In this document: one piece after another, positions 23,633-33,756 of the stretch
How the letters are laid out: every line of letters starts with the position of its first letter
How positions within the stretch are numbered: position 1 is the stretch's first letter
Assembly: GCF_010183535.1 (NCBI RefSeq)
Contig: NC_071328.1
Location: 13,888,001 to 13,952,000, forward strand
Length of the DNA stretch: 64,000 bases
Reading direction: 5' to 3'
From: Caenorhabditis remanei
Lineage: Eukaryota; Nematoda; Chromadorea; Rhabditida; Rhabditidae
Made by a program: the position numbers and the translations under genes
Notes under the pieces: model-generated
The model's input: only the letters and a program-made list of their open reading frames with translations
Database searches by the model: none
What the model was told of the DNA's origin: nothing

Positions 23633-23777
23633 CTCGATTCTAATAAAGTTTTACCACGTTTTACCAAATAATTTAAATACACAATAATCATTACAATACA
23701 GAATCAAAACATCTGGGGAATTCTACTACATAAACTGGAATAAATGGTTGTGAGAAAGAAGAAAAGAAAAGGGGGAA

Positions 23778-26165
23778 TTAAGCCTTAACGAATCCCTTCT
23801 CCTTGAGTTTGGCGACGAGTGCCGCGACGTCTTCGACGAATCCGCCGGCTTGACGGACAGGCGGTTCAGTCACTTCGATCGTTTCCGTCTGTGGTTTGAT
23901 GTCCACTCCGAGATCCTTGATTGGAATAGCCTTCAATGGCTTCTTCTTCGCCTTCATTATATTCGGAAGAGTCGCGTAACGGGGCTCGTTGAGACGCAAA
24001 TCAGCCGACAGGACGAATGGAATCTTCACCTGAAAATTGGGAAAAATGTATGAAGACTGTCAAATGATAACATTTATAATTTTTTCGAAAAAATATAATT
24101 TTTTCTGCATTTTTACCCAATTTTGCTGTGCCAAACTCGAATTTTCTTCTGAAAATTGAGAAAATGAGGAATTTTCGAGTTTATTGGAACGTTTTTATAT
24201 AATTTCTAAGAGAAAATCTTTTTTTTGGAATTTTCCAAGTTTTGGGTCTAAAATGTACGGTTTTTTTTGTGCTGAATCGACAAAGAATTGATATTTTCCC
24301 TGAAAATGAATTTTGAAATAATTTTTCGAGGTTTCTCTCATACAAAAGTTGGGAATTTCATCAGATTTCAATAATTTTCCAGAAGAAATCTATTTTCCCC
24401 TTTAAAATAGCAAAATTCGTCACTAAAATTGTGATTTCAGCAAGAAAACTCAATTTTTGCACAATGTTTCCAGCAAAAAATATGGTAGACTCTGTAACGT
24501 TTGTAAAACTTTGAGGTTGAGCTGTAATTTTTGGTAAAATACCGAGAGTTCAATAGAAAATGAGTAAAAATGTGATTTCGGGTCGAATCGAGCACCGCTC
24601 CCGGTGTAAATTTTGTATTTTCGAGTCTGACACAGGAAATTAGCAAAAAATTTCAAAAAATTGTATTTTTCGAGAAAACCCCGGTTTTTTATGAGAATTT
24701 GAGCAAAAATTGAGTTTTTAAAGCTCAAATCAGACGTTCAGTGACGAATCTTGCTATTTTAAATGGAAACATGGTTTTTCGTAGAAAAAACGTTACATTG
24801 GAAATCGGCATTTTCTGAGCTTCTGATAGCAGATCGTCTGGAAACTGAAAGAATAGCGAATTTTGACTATTTTCTGTCTAAAAACTAAATTTTTAAACAG
24901 AATTCTGTAAAAATTGCTGTTTTCGGAAGGAATTGGCATGAAACCGCCGTTTTTATCCAGAAATTGACATATTTCTGGTCAAAAAACCGATTTTTAATGA
25001 ATCTGGGTTGATTTAATGTGAATTTTCAGATTTTTTTCATCAAAAACGACACAATATCCGCTAAAATCGACTAAAATAGATATTTTCGTTGAAAATGAAG
25101 TTTTTCGATATCAAAAACCTAAAAAATAATATCTTTTTTGAAAAAAATCATCGGATTTTCATAATTTTCAAGAAGATTCCCATTTAAACCAGCGAGATTC
25201 GTCTCTGAACGTCTGATTTCAGTTTTAAACAATTCAACTTTTAAACTTAAATTCCCAGAAAAATTATAATAAAAATCTCGAAATAAACATAAATTTTCGG
25301 CATTTTTAGCCAATTTTACTGTGTCAAATTCGAAAATAATATTCACCGGAAACACTGCTCGCTTAGACTTGCACTTCTTACAAATGCGCTCCACCGAAAT
25401 TCAACCGAAAATGTATCATTTTCTCTGAGCCTCTCAGCTTCGCACACAACTTTTTTCGGTTTCGGTAGAGCGCGGTTGCAAGTAGCTTGTCACAGATAGT
25501 GTGATTTCGGCTGAAAAACTCAATTTTTTGCTCAAATTCTCAGGAAAAACCGGTTTTTTCACAAAAAAAAAAGATTTTTCTGCGTTTTTAGCCAATTTTA
25601 CTGCGTTAAACTCGATTTTTCTAAACTTTTTTTTCTGCATTACTCTACCTTGATAGTATCAAGACCACCATCAATTTCTCTGGTCACTTTCATGTGTCCA
25701 TCGCCTCCTTCCTCGACTTTCGACGCGTACAGCGCCTGTGGCCAATCTAGAAGTCCCGCAAGAATTGGGGCAGTTTGTGACGAGTCATCGTCAATCGCCT
25801 GTTTCCCAAGGAATACCGCATCGAATTTCTCCGATTCGACGATTTTCTTCAGCGTTTTCGCCACATGGAACGACTCGAGTTTCGAGGCTTCCTCATCGGA
25901 AACTTGAACATGAATCGCCTTATCCGCTCCCTTCGCAAGAGCAGTTCTCAAAACTTCCTGAGATTTTGGGCCTCCGAGAGAGAAGGCGACCACTTCAGTC
26001 GCCAATTTCTTCTCTTTCAGCTTCACAGCCTCCTCGAGAGCGATCTCGTCGAATGGATTCATACTGTGTTGAACGCCTTCTGTCACCACACCCGAACGAT
26101 CCGGTTTCACACGGATTTTGACGGCGTAGTCGACGACTCGCTTCACTCCGACGAGGGATCTTCAT
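23778..26165 (-). CDS. ETFB: Electron transfer flavoprotein beta subunit (frame broken at start)
   Basis: Mitochondrial matrix flavoprotein subunit that passes electrons from acyl-CoA dehydrogenases to ETF-QO. Exons 25649-26165 and 23778-24029 join as [21 protein letters not shown], matching human ETFB closely throughout ([58 protein letters not shown]). The expected start [11 protein letters not shown] needs ATGAAGATCCTCGTC, but the sequence has one extra C (GGG at 26155-26157 on the plus strand), throwing the first four codons out of frame. Removing it gives 255 residues, equal to the human protein. An SL-type acceptor lies eight bases before ATG. The break looks like a consensus error rather than decay, because the rest is intact. 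The intron at 24030-25648 is repeat-filled. Confidence 0.9.
24300..25625. repeat. ETFB intron: foldback plus direct repeats and a MITE
   Basis: An inverted repeat is centred near 24570: AAAATAGCAAAATTCGTCAC at about 24406 mirrors GTGACGAATCTTGCTATTTT at 24741. A related direct copy lies at about 25140-25230, and GCCAATTTTACTG-containing text recurs at 24117, 25309 and 25593. Within it, 25370-25490 is a small MITE with inverted GCGCTCCACCGAAA / TTTCGGTAGAGCGC ends. Confidence 0.65.
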
Positions 26166-27745
26166 GATTTTGGCTGAAAAATTTTCAGTTTTTGAACATT
26201 TGAAGGGAATGCGTTGAATTTGGGAGGAAATCGAGTGAAAATGAATAAAAAATGATCCAAAAAAACAAAAAAATTGGTGGCCTAGAAATCCAAATTTTGA
26301 AAGTTAGTCCCCCGTCGAAATTTCGTTGTTTTTGCTGTTTTTCAGCGAATTTTCAGCTTGAAAATGCTCAAAATTGGTCACTGCTGGCCAATTTGAGTGC
26401 AAATGAAGGAAAATTGAGGGAAAATGAGAGATAGAGAAGCAGAGAAATCGGGTCGAAGTACACAAACATCACAGTTCAAATTACAATCGCTGATAGAGCG
26501 AAAATAAGGTTTTGGAGGGAAAAATAGTGTTTTTCCTTGTTTTTTATGGAAAACTAAGGTTTTTAGCTGAAAAATGGGGATTTCGAATTAAATTAAAAGA
26601 AAGCCGCTGAAATTCGTAAAATCAAAAAGTTTGACTGAAAAGATTGAAGAAAAACGGTAGAAAAGTTGATTTTCGCAGTATTTCATTCAGAAAATCGTTA
26701 ACAAAACCACATAAAATATGAGTTTTTTCGGCTTAAATAAACGATTTTTCAACTCAAAACGAGTTTCTTCGCCATTTTTTGATAGAAACACGCAAAAATC
26801 GAATTTTAAACAATATGTGACAAATTTTGTTAAAAAATTACATTTATGCAAGTCTGAGCTGAAAATTACAAGAACAACTGCTTTTGAATTCAATTTTTCA
26901 CTGTAAAATGATGATAAATCGAAATTTCGGTGGAAACCGCTGAAAAACCATGCGGAATACGACAAAATGTCACTATTTCGCGCTAAAAATCATGAATTAT
27001 CGATTAAAAATCAAGACTTTTCATAAAAATTTCGGGTTTGCCACGTTTTCCCGCTCAAAAATCACGAAAAATCATCACAAAACTCGCCCGTAAAACGAGA
27101 TACAGTAACCCGCTACTCTTCAATTGTCAAATCGTGGCGAGACCCAGCATGACGTTTTGCCACGTTTCAGAGGGATTTTTTGTTAAAAATTCGGGAAAAT
27201 AACTCGAAAATCAGGATAAAACGAATTTTTTGCTGAAAATTGATGAAAATACGACTAAATATCTCTTTTTTATGCTAAAAATCATCAAAAATTAGGGAAA
27301 ATGGTTTTTTCGCTGGAAATTGATGAACATCCGGCAAAAAATCACTAAATGGTGACGTGGAGGCGGAAAAAAAACGCTTTTTTTTCAATAACTGACCCCT
27401 CAAAGTTGTTGTTGTCCAATGCGGATGATTGAGACGAGAAAAGATAAGAAATCACACGAAAATAGCATAAAGAAACGAGAGACGCAGAGAAAAAAGGAGG
27501 GGAAAATCGCGGGCGGTGTAGGCTACACGTAACAAAAGTTGGTCTATCGATTTTCTAGAAAAGTAACTGTTCGAAGTGAGCAAAACTTCGTGGCACCACG
27601 AGAAAATCCACCTGGAAAATTTAAATGGTTTCATTCACGTTTTTATATACAAAAGTTGAGAAAAAGCGGGTGGAATAAGAAATAAATTGTGTAAAACCGT
27701 CATAACAGGATGAGTATACAGAAGATTTCAGCAGAGAGAGAGGAA
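26166..27745. other. Intergenic region between did-2 and ETFB
   Basis: No gene seen. It contains a copy of the GGTGGCCTAGAAATCCAAAT family at 26275-26330, AATCGTGGCGAGACCCAGC at 27126-27144 (a motif also found near zwl-1 and tipn-1), and GAGAGACGCAGAGAAA at 27477. The last is the complement of the TCTGCGTCTC promoter-type motif. ETFB is the downstream gene, so part of this should be its promoter. Confidence 0.5.
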
Positions 27746-30700
27746 TCACATATTGCGAAGAGCTGCGAGACGTTCTGTGAGGTCTTTGTCTTCGGAGACG
27801 GCTTGGGTTCCGGTGGGAAGAGCGGTTGGCACGTTTGATGGCAGTTCTTGGTTGAGTTCGATTCTGGAAAAGGGGGGGAAAATTTGAATTTTCAGTGGAA
27901 TTTGTGTGTTTTCAACGTAAAAAAATGTTAATTTTGGTCGTACTTTTAGTGATTTTTTCAGTTGGGGGTCGATAAACCGCAAAAAACTCGGCAATTTCAA
28001 TGAAAAAACTGGAATTTTGCCAAAAAATGATCTTATCGCTATAAAGCGCTATACACGCATCTGACCAAGCAAATGGCTGAAATTTGCTATCGATCTTCTG
28101 GCTTCACAGCAAAAACTAGGCAAAAATCTGAAAAAATCTCGATTTTTGCAAGCTTCTCTTTGCAAAAATGTGATTTTTGCTGAAAAATGCAGAAAAATCG
28201 AGGGTTTTTCCAAAGAAAATCGCGATTTCTTCAGATTTTTGCCCAGTTTTCAGCAAATTTCAGTCATTTCCTGGTTCAGATGTAAAAAAAAGGTGCAAAT
28301 GCGCTCAAAAATCTGGAAATTTCTGCGATTATTCATTTAAAAACAGGAAAAAACCAGTAAATTGGGGGAAAAAATGGCAGAAAAATCAAGTTTTTGCAAA
28401 GAAAATCACGTTTTCAGTGCATTTTTTATGCAAAAACTCGAAATTTCTGCATTTTTAAGCGAAAAAAGGCCCATTTTCTTCGCTTTTCAGAGAAAATAGG
28501 TCCATTTTCTTCGTTTTTCTACGAAAAATGTCAATTTTTCTTCGTTTTTCAACGAAAATGTCCATTTTTATTGGCGTTTTTCAGCGAAAAAGACCTGAAA
28601 CTCGTCCGTACCCAGCCTTATCATTTCCGCAAAAATCATGATTTAAGCCCATTTTCTTTGTTTTTCAGCGAAAATCGTGATTTTTCTTCGTTTTTCAACG
28701 AAACAGGTCCATTTTCTTCGCATTTCGGGGAAAATAGGCCCGTTTCCTTCGTTTTTCAAGCAAATATGTCAATTTTTCTGCATTTTCAACCAAAAAAGGC
28801 CCATTTTCCCGCGTTTTTCAGCAAAAAAAAGGCCTGAAACTCGTCCGTACCCAGCCTTATCAGCAGCCTCAGCTATAAGCGCATCGACTTGTGACTTTGG
28901 AGCATTCAACACCGTAGTTCCATCCATTGTCTTCTCCATTGTCTTCGTCGTCACATCCAAATCTTCGAAATCTCTCTCGAATCTATCCATTAGCTGTTGA
29001 ACTTTTTCCAAATTCATGCTCTTCATCGCACTTTCCATCGCCTTCACCACTCCACTCATACTCGCTGTAACTCTTTTTGAGTGGCTGCTGTTTGGACACG
29101 GGCGGCCACTGCATCGATACGGGCGGCCATTTTGATATAGTTCACCGCCTCGTTCTTCTTGCGAATCGCGTTTTCAGCGTGCACTTGGGCGACCTCTTTG
29201 TTGCCTTTCTGCAAAAAAAAATTTGGGATTTTTTGAATTTTTTTTGGGAAAATTCAGAAAACGACTGGAATTCGCCTAGAAATTGCTCAGAGAATGGTTA
29301 AAATTGGCTGAAATCGGACATTCATGCGGCATTAGGACATCTGGCGTGTCTTTGGCGCGTTTTTCAATGGAAAAAGAGGTTTTTTGAGTGAAATTTCAAT
29401 ATCTGGCGAGACTTTGGCGCGCCAGATATTTTTTGCCGAAAATTACGGTTTCGAGCGAAATTTCGTTGTCTGGCGTGACTTTGGCGCGTTTTAGTCGATT
29501 TTTAATGTTTTTTGAGCGATTTCTGGTGATTTCCAGTCAAGATTTCAGCTGCGTTTTTAAGCCTATCTCAACTGTTTATATCCCACTCGAAACCCACATT
29601 TTCCGTTCAGAAAACGCGCTAAAGTCACGCCAGATATTGAAATTTCACTCAAAAAGCCTCATTTTCTACTGAAAACGCGCCGAAGACACGCCAGATGTCC
29701 GAATTTCGCATGAAAACGAGCATTTTTCCACAAAAAAAACGCGCCAAAGTCACGCCAGACAACGAAATTTTGCTATTTACCTTGATGGCTGCGGTGAGCT
29801 TATCCTTCTCCACCTTCTCCTCCTTCTCACATCTTTGAGCATTCTTTTCCAGCTGCTTCGCGGCGAATTTCAGATCGAAGAGGTGCTCTGGAAAAAAAGA
29901 ACAATTTTGAGCTAAAATTGAGCTATTTTGAGCTGAAAATCGGAATTTTGAGCTAAAATGGGTAAATTTGAGCTGAAAATTGGAATTTTGAGCTAAAATG
30001 GTCAAATTTGAGCTGAAAATCAACAATTTTGAACTAATAATGAGCTATTTTGAGCTGAAAATTTGTAGCGGAAAAATCCAAACTTTTTGTTAGAAAATTA
30101 CAGTTTTTAGACATTTTCTAACGAAATTGTTCGACTTTTCGTTATTTTCGGCGGAAAAATCACAATCTTCATCATTTGAAATCAAAAAACTGCAATTATT
30201 CGCAATTTTTAAGAATAAGAGCGAGGAAAATCGATAGTTTTCGTGGAAATGCAGCGAATTTCAGCCATTTCTTCTCAGAAATCGGCAAATTTCCGCGATT
30301 TTTCAATGAAAACAGGAAAAATGCAGTGAAAACGGTGAAACTAGCGAAAAAAAAAAGGATTTTTCACAGAAAATTTAAATTTAAACATCAAAAACTGCGG
30401 TTTTCAACGAAAAATACGATAATGATGGCGAATATTGTCGGTTTTCAGAGAATTCTCGAGATTTTGACATTTTTCTAGCTGAAAAATCATGAAAATCTTT
30501 TTTTTTTTCGAAAATCGTCAGAAGTTTCTAGAAAAAAGCGATTTAAGAGAATTAAGCTTTAAAAAAAGAGATCTACATCCTGTTTTAATGAGAAAAATGA
30601 CAACAAAACAGGTTTTTCTCCAAAGAAAAAGTGAAAAATCGATTTTTCCGCGCAAAAAAATTTTTAAAACCAAAATTTCCATTTTTCAATCGGAAAATTT

Positions 30701-30781
30701 TGCTGAAAACCATCCGAATCTTCTGCAATTCCCTCTCCAAAACTCACTCTCAAGTGCCATGCTGCTCTCACCGGCTCCCAT
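27746..30781 (-). CDS. did-2: ESCRT-III accessory protein CHMP1/DID2 (one frame break)
   Basis: ESCRT-III-related protein that recruits Vps4 to late endosomes. Exons 30748-30781, 29781-29887, 28851-29208, 27746-27863. The N-terminal [14 protein letters not shown] and basic [10 protein letters not shown] helix, the [15 protein letters not shown] region, then [23 protein letters not shown] follow human CHMP1. The C-terminal [12 protein letters not shown] is a MIT-interacting motif (RLxxLR). In exon 3 the frame shifts between ATQK and [10 protein letters not shown]: an A5 run (plus-strand TTTTT at 29074-29078) must be A6 to read through. With that base the protein is 205 residues, a normal CHMP1 length. 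An SL-like acceptor (TTTTTTCCAG) lies 39 bases before ATG. Not degraded elsewhere, so an assembly error is the simplest reading. Confidence 0.88.
28560..28640 (-). repeat. Copy of did-2 exon 3 end and splice donor inside the next intron
   Basis: GACCTGAAACTCGTCCGTAC followed by CCAGCCTTATCA (28592-28623) repeats the exon 3 edge at 28832-28862, 239 bp away. The donor and the last 12 exon bases are preserved; upstream similarity is confined to the tandem GTTTTTCAGCGAAAA-type units that fill this intron (about 28450-28850). Confidence 0.75.
29325..29765. repeat. Foldback built of TCTGGCGTGNCTTTGGCGCG units in did-2 intron 2
   Basis: Three units in one orientation (about 29340, 29401, 29469) and three in the other (about 29612, 29672, 29737). 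The paired flanks also match (GGACATCTGGCGTGTCTTT against AAGACACGCCAGATGTCC). Variants occur at 16455 and in 560-1830. Confidence 0.75.
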
Positions 30782-31516
30782 GATTAATATCGATTTTTGT
30801 GAATTGACGGAGCGAGTTTTCTGGAAAAAACTATAAAAGATAAGGAAATGACTAAATTCTTATGAAAATCTAGGATAAATATAAGCAAAAATTTCGCAAG
30901 AATCGACAGAAAATACACATGATGCCAGATGACTCATTCGGCTGGGTGACGAAAAAATTTCCGCGGTGTTTGCGGACTTTGCATCGTAAATGACGACAAT
31001 GAACTTGTAAAAAATTGTAAAGAAGGTAAAAAGTGGATTTTTGAGGATTTTCGTTGTAAAAATCGAAAGAAAATCGGTGAAAAAATTCAATAAAATAAAT
31101 AAAAATTGAGGCGGAGCCAGCGAATGAGGAGTTGTTTTGTTATGCAATCAGCGCGCATTCAACTGAAGCCAACCAATCAGCGAACTGCGCAGTGGAAAAG
31201 GAAAAGCTAGGCCATCTCTAAACTTGAACGGATTTCCGATGATTTCAAAGGTTTTTAGAAAATTTGTTGAAAAATCTATAAAAAAATGCTCCGATTAAAT
31301 TCATGATTTTATTTTTTCAAATTAATTTTTTTCAAATTCGCTCAAAACCGGCGAAAAAATGAGAGTCATTTGACTGGTGGCCGTGGAAGAGCCACCGTCT
31401 ACAATTTTTTTTTTGTTGAAAACTTAATTATTTTTTTCAGAGCGATTTATCGAGTTACAGACAGATTTTTAACAGAAAAATCGTATAAAAACCCAAAAAT
31501 ACAAGAAAAAATGTTC
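30782..31516. promoter_or_regulatory. did-2 upstream region
   Basis: 735 bp between the kinase stop and the did-2 start. At 31140-31210 there is a less AT-rich patch with two AATCAGCG motifs, one inside CCAATCAGCG (CCAAT-type), a plausible did-2 promoter. No ORF is credible. Confidence 0.45.
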
Positions 31517-33634
31517 TCAACACTCTGTCATTTCGAAATTCCACGGATCCGGGTCAATTGCACGAGTTGGGACCTAAAAACGCATTTTTTCTAATTTTTC
31601 TCGATTTTTTTTCCCAAAAAAACTGCTCACTTCTTCATAAAAATACGCGTGATTCGCGAACATCCACGCCGGATGTCCACCCATCCACTCGGAATTCACA
31701 CACTCATCATAGCCGGCTCGATCGCTTTCATTCTCATCGAGTAGAGCGGTGATGAGCTTTCGACACGCTCGAGAAGGGTATTTATCCGGAAATATGTTCA
31801 TTGTGGAGACGGCGAGGTTCTAGAAATTTCGAATTTTGAGAAAATCGAAATTTTGGCTGAAATTTTAAATTTTTGGCAGAAAATTTCAAAATTTCCGTTG
31901 AAAATTTGAACATTTTTCTTTAAACTTCGAAATTTTGGCTGAAAATTTCAATATTTTGGCTGAAAATTCACAACTTTGGTTAAAAATTTCAAAAATTTGG
32001 CTGAAAAATTCCAATTTTGACTGAAAATATCAGAATTTTGGCTGAAAAATTCGAAATTTTTGCTGAAAATTTTAGAATTTTGGCAGAAAATTCACAATTT
32101 TTGCTGAAAAATTCGAAATTTCGACTGAAAAGTTTGAAAATTTGGCTGAAAAATTCGAAATTTCAGTTGAAAAATTCGAAATTATCGTTGAAAATTTCAA
32201 AATTTTGACCAAAAAATTCACAATATCTGCTAAAAATGTGACAAAAATTACCGGCCACTTCCCAACGACCATCGTGAACAGCACAACACCACACGCATAA
32301 AAATCCGCACAAAACGGTACATACGGCCTAAACTTCTTCATTTGTGGACAAGTATACGGTTGGGTGCCACAGAAACTTCTAGACCGTTCGCGTCTCTCCA
32401 CATGTCTGGAGAATCCGAAATCAATCAGTTTGACGTCTCCATTCCCATCGATCAATATATTCTCAAGCTTCACATCTCGATGAGTGATGCCTCGTGTGTG
32501 GAGATAGTTGATCGCTTCGATGATTTGACGGAATAGAGTGACCGCGAGGGGGTTTTCTGGAAATTTTGGGAAATTTGAAGTCTAGGGAGGCTAGAAATTC
32601 TTATAAAAAGAATGCAAAAAAACTTTTGGTGGCAGCGGGAGTCGAACCAAAAAACCCTTGCGTTCCGCCCACCAGCGTTACCACTTGAGCCATCAGTACT
32701 TATCCACGTCAAAGCCTCTAAAGGAATATAAGAAAGGCGCGTCTATTGTTAAAGCTTGAAATTGGATCCAAATTTCTTGAAAATAGAGCAATTTTCAAGA
32801 TTTTTGTGATATATTTGGTTGGAAATCCAGTTTTTTTTTCAAAAACTCGATTTTTAAAGTTTTTTTAATGTTTTTTTCTGAATTCTGAATTTTCCTCGAA
32901 AAAAGTGAGATTTTTAGACTAAAAAATCACAGATAACCTGAATACCGGTCCAATTTTCTCAAAAATAGTGGAATTTTTCGATTTTTGTGATATTTGGTGT
33001 GGGAAATAGGTATTTTGAGACAAAATTTAGTAAAAATGGGTCTAGGAAGACTAGAAAGTCTGAAATACTGGTAAAACAAAAATGTAAAAAAGTATGGCGG
33101 CAGCGGGAGTCGAACCAAAAACCCTCGCTTCCCGGCAAGCTGCTTTACCGCCTGAGCCATCACACCTCGTCCACGCCTCACAGCTAAAGTAATATAAGAA
33201 GGGGCGCGCTCATACCTTTCAACCGTTTCTGCTCCAAAATCAGATCCAAAAGCGTTCCCCGCTCATAATAATCCGAAATAATCACAATTTTCGTCGGCGC
33301 CGGTCGTGTGATCGCCAGACACCTCGCAATATGTGGATGCCTAACTTTCATCGTCACATCCAACTCTCTCGGCAGAAATTTCTCGGCCACCGCCGCCGGA
33401 ATCGCATTCTGACTGACAATTTTGACGGCGACGTCACGACGATAGAGCTTCGAGTACACTTTGAAAACGACGGATTGCCCGGTGACGGCTATCGGGTTTT
33501 TGGGAAATGTGCCAGAAATACTTAGGCTCACTCTGGAAAAAAATGGGGAAAAAATTGCAAAAAATTGGAAAAAACGGGCAAAATTACACTGGAATCAGGC
33601 ACTCCGTCGACGGAGAAAGTCCTGGTGGTGGCAT
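31517..33634 (-). CDS. TSSK-like serine/threonine protein kinase
   Basis: Exons 33603-33634 (start, uncertain), 33216-33532, 32252-32556, 31631-31819, 31517-31573; lengths sum to 900 nt, giving 299 residues. Kinase features: VAVK lysine about residue 48, EKFLPREL helix C (a typical TSSK motif), THRDVKLEN about 141-149 with catalytic Asp 144, LIDFGFS at about 160-165, SFCGTQPY in the activation loop. The APE motif is altered to CPQ. The glycine-rich loop is degenerate (TGQSVVFKVY). Similar size and motifs to testis-specific kinases, so a sperm role is possible but only inferred. The tipn-1 stop is 122 bp upstream, operon-like spacing, yet that gap contains no AG acceptor on this strand, so the first exon or the mode of 5' maturation is unsettled. 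Confidence 0.75.
31830..32250. repeat. Simple GCTGAAAATTTCAAAATTT repeats in kinase intron
   Basis: Units of about 23-25 bp (TTTTGGCTGAAAATTTCAAA and variants) in tandem between the kinase exons. The ORF at 32017-32208 is a reading of this repeat. Confidence 0.6.
32620..32705 (-). repeat. tRNA-like repeat in kinase intron
   Basis: On the minus strand GATGGCTCAAGTGGTAACG (A box) and GGTTCGACTCCCGCTGCC (B box). The paired copy lies at 33095-33178. Acceptor stems do not pair. Confidence 0.55.
33095..33178 (-). repeat. tRNA-like repeat in kinase intron, second copy
   Basis: On the minus strand GATGGCTCAGGCGGTAAAGC and GGTTCGACTCCCGCTGCC. It also shares a downstream TTTTGTTTTACC-type tail and adjacent GAAAGTCT/AGACT text with the copy at 32620-32705. 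Confidence 0.55.
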
Positions 33635-33756
33635 TTTTTGGGGGAAAATGACAAAGAAATGTGGAATTTTTTATAAAAAGTGTGAAATTGGGGCAAAAAA
33701 GTCACAAAAAAGTGAAAAAAAAAACACAAAAATACACGTAAAATTCGAGAAATTAA

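Noticed and set aside
23778..26165. ETFB as a pseudogene
   Set aside because: Only one base is out of place near the start; all other residues, splice sites and total length match the family, and two neighbouring genes show the same kind of homopolymer fault.
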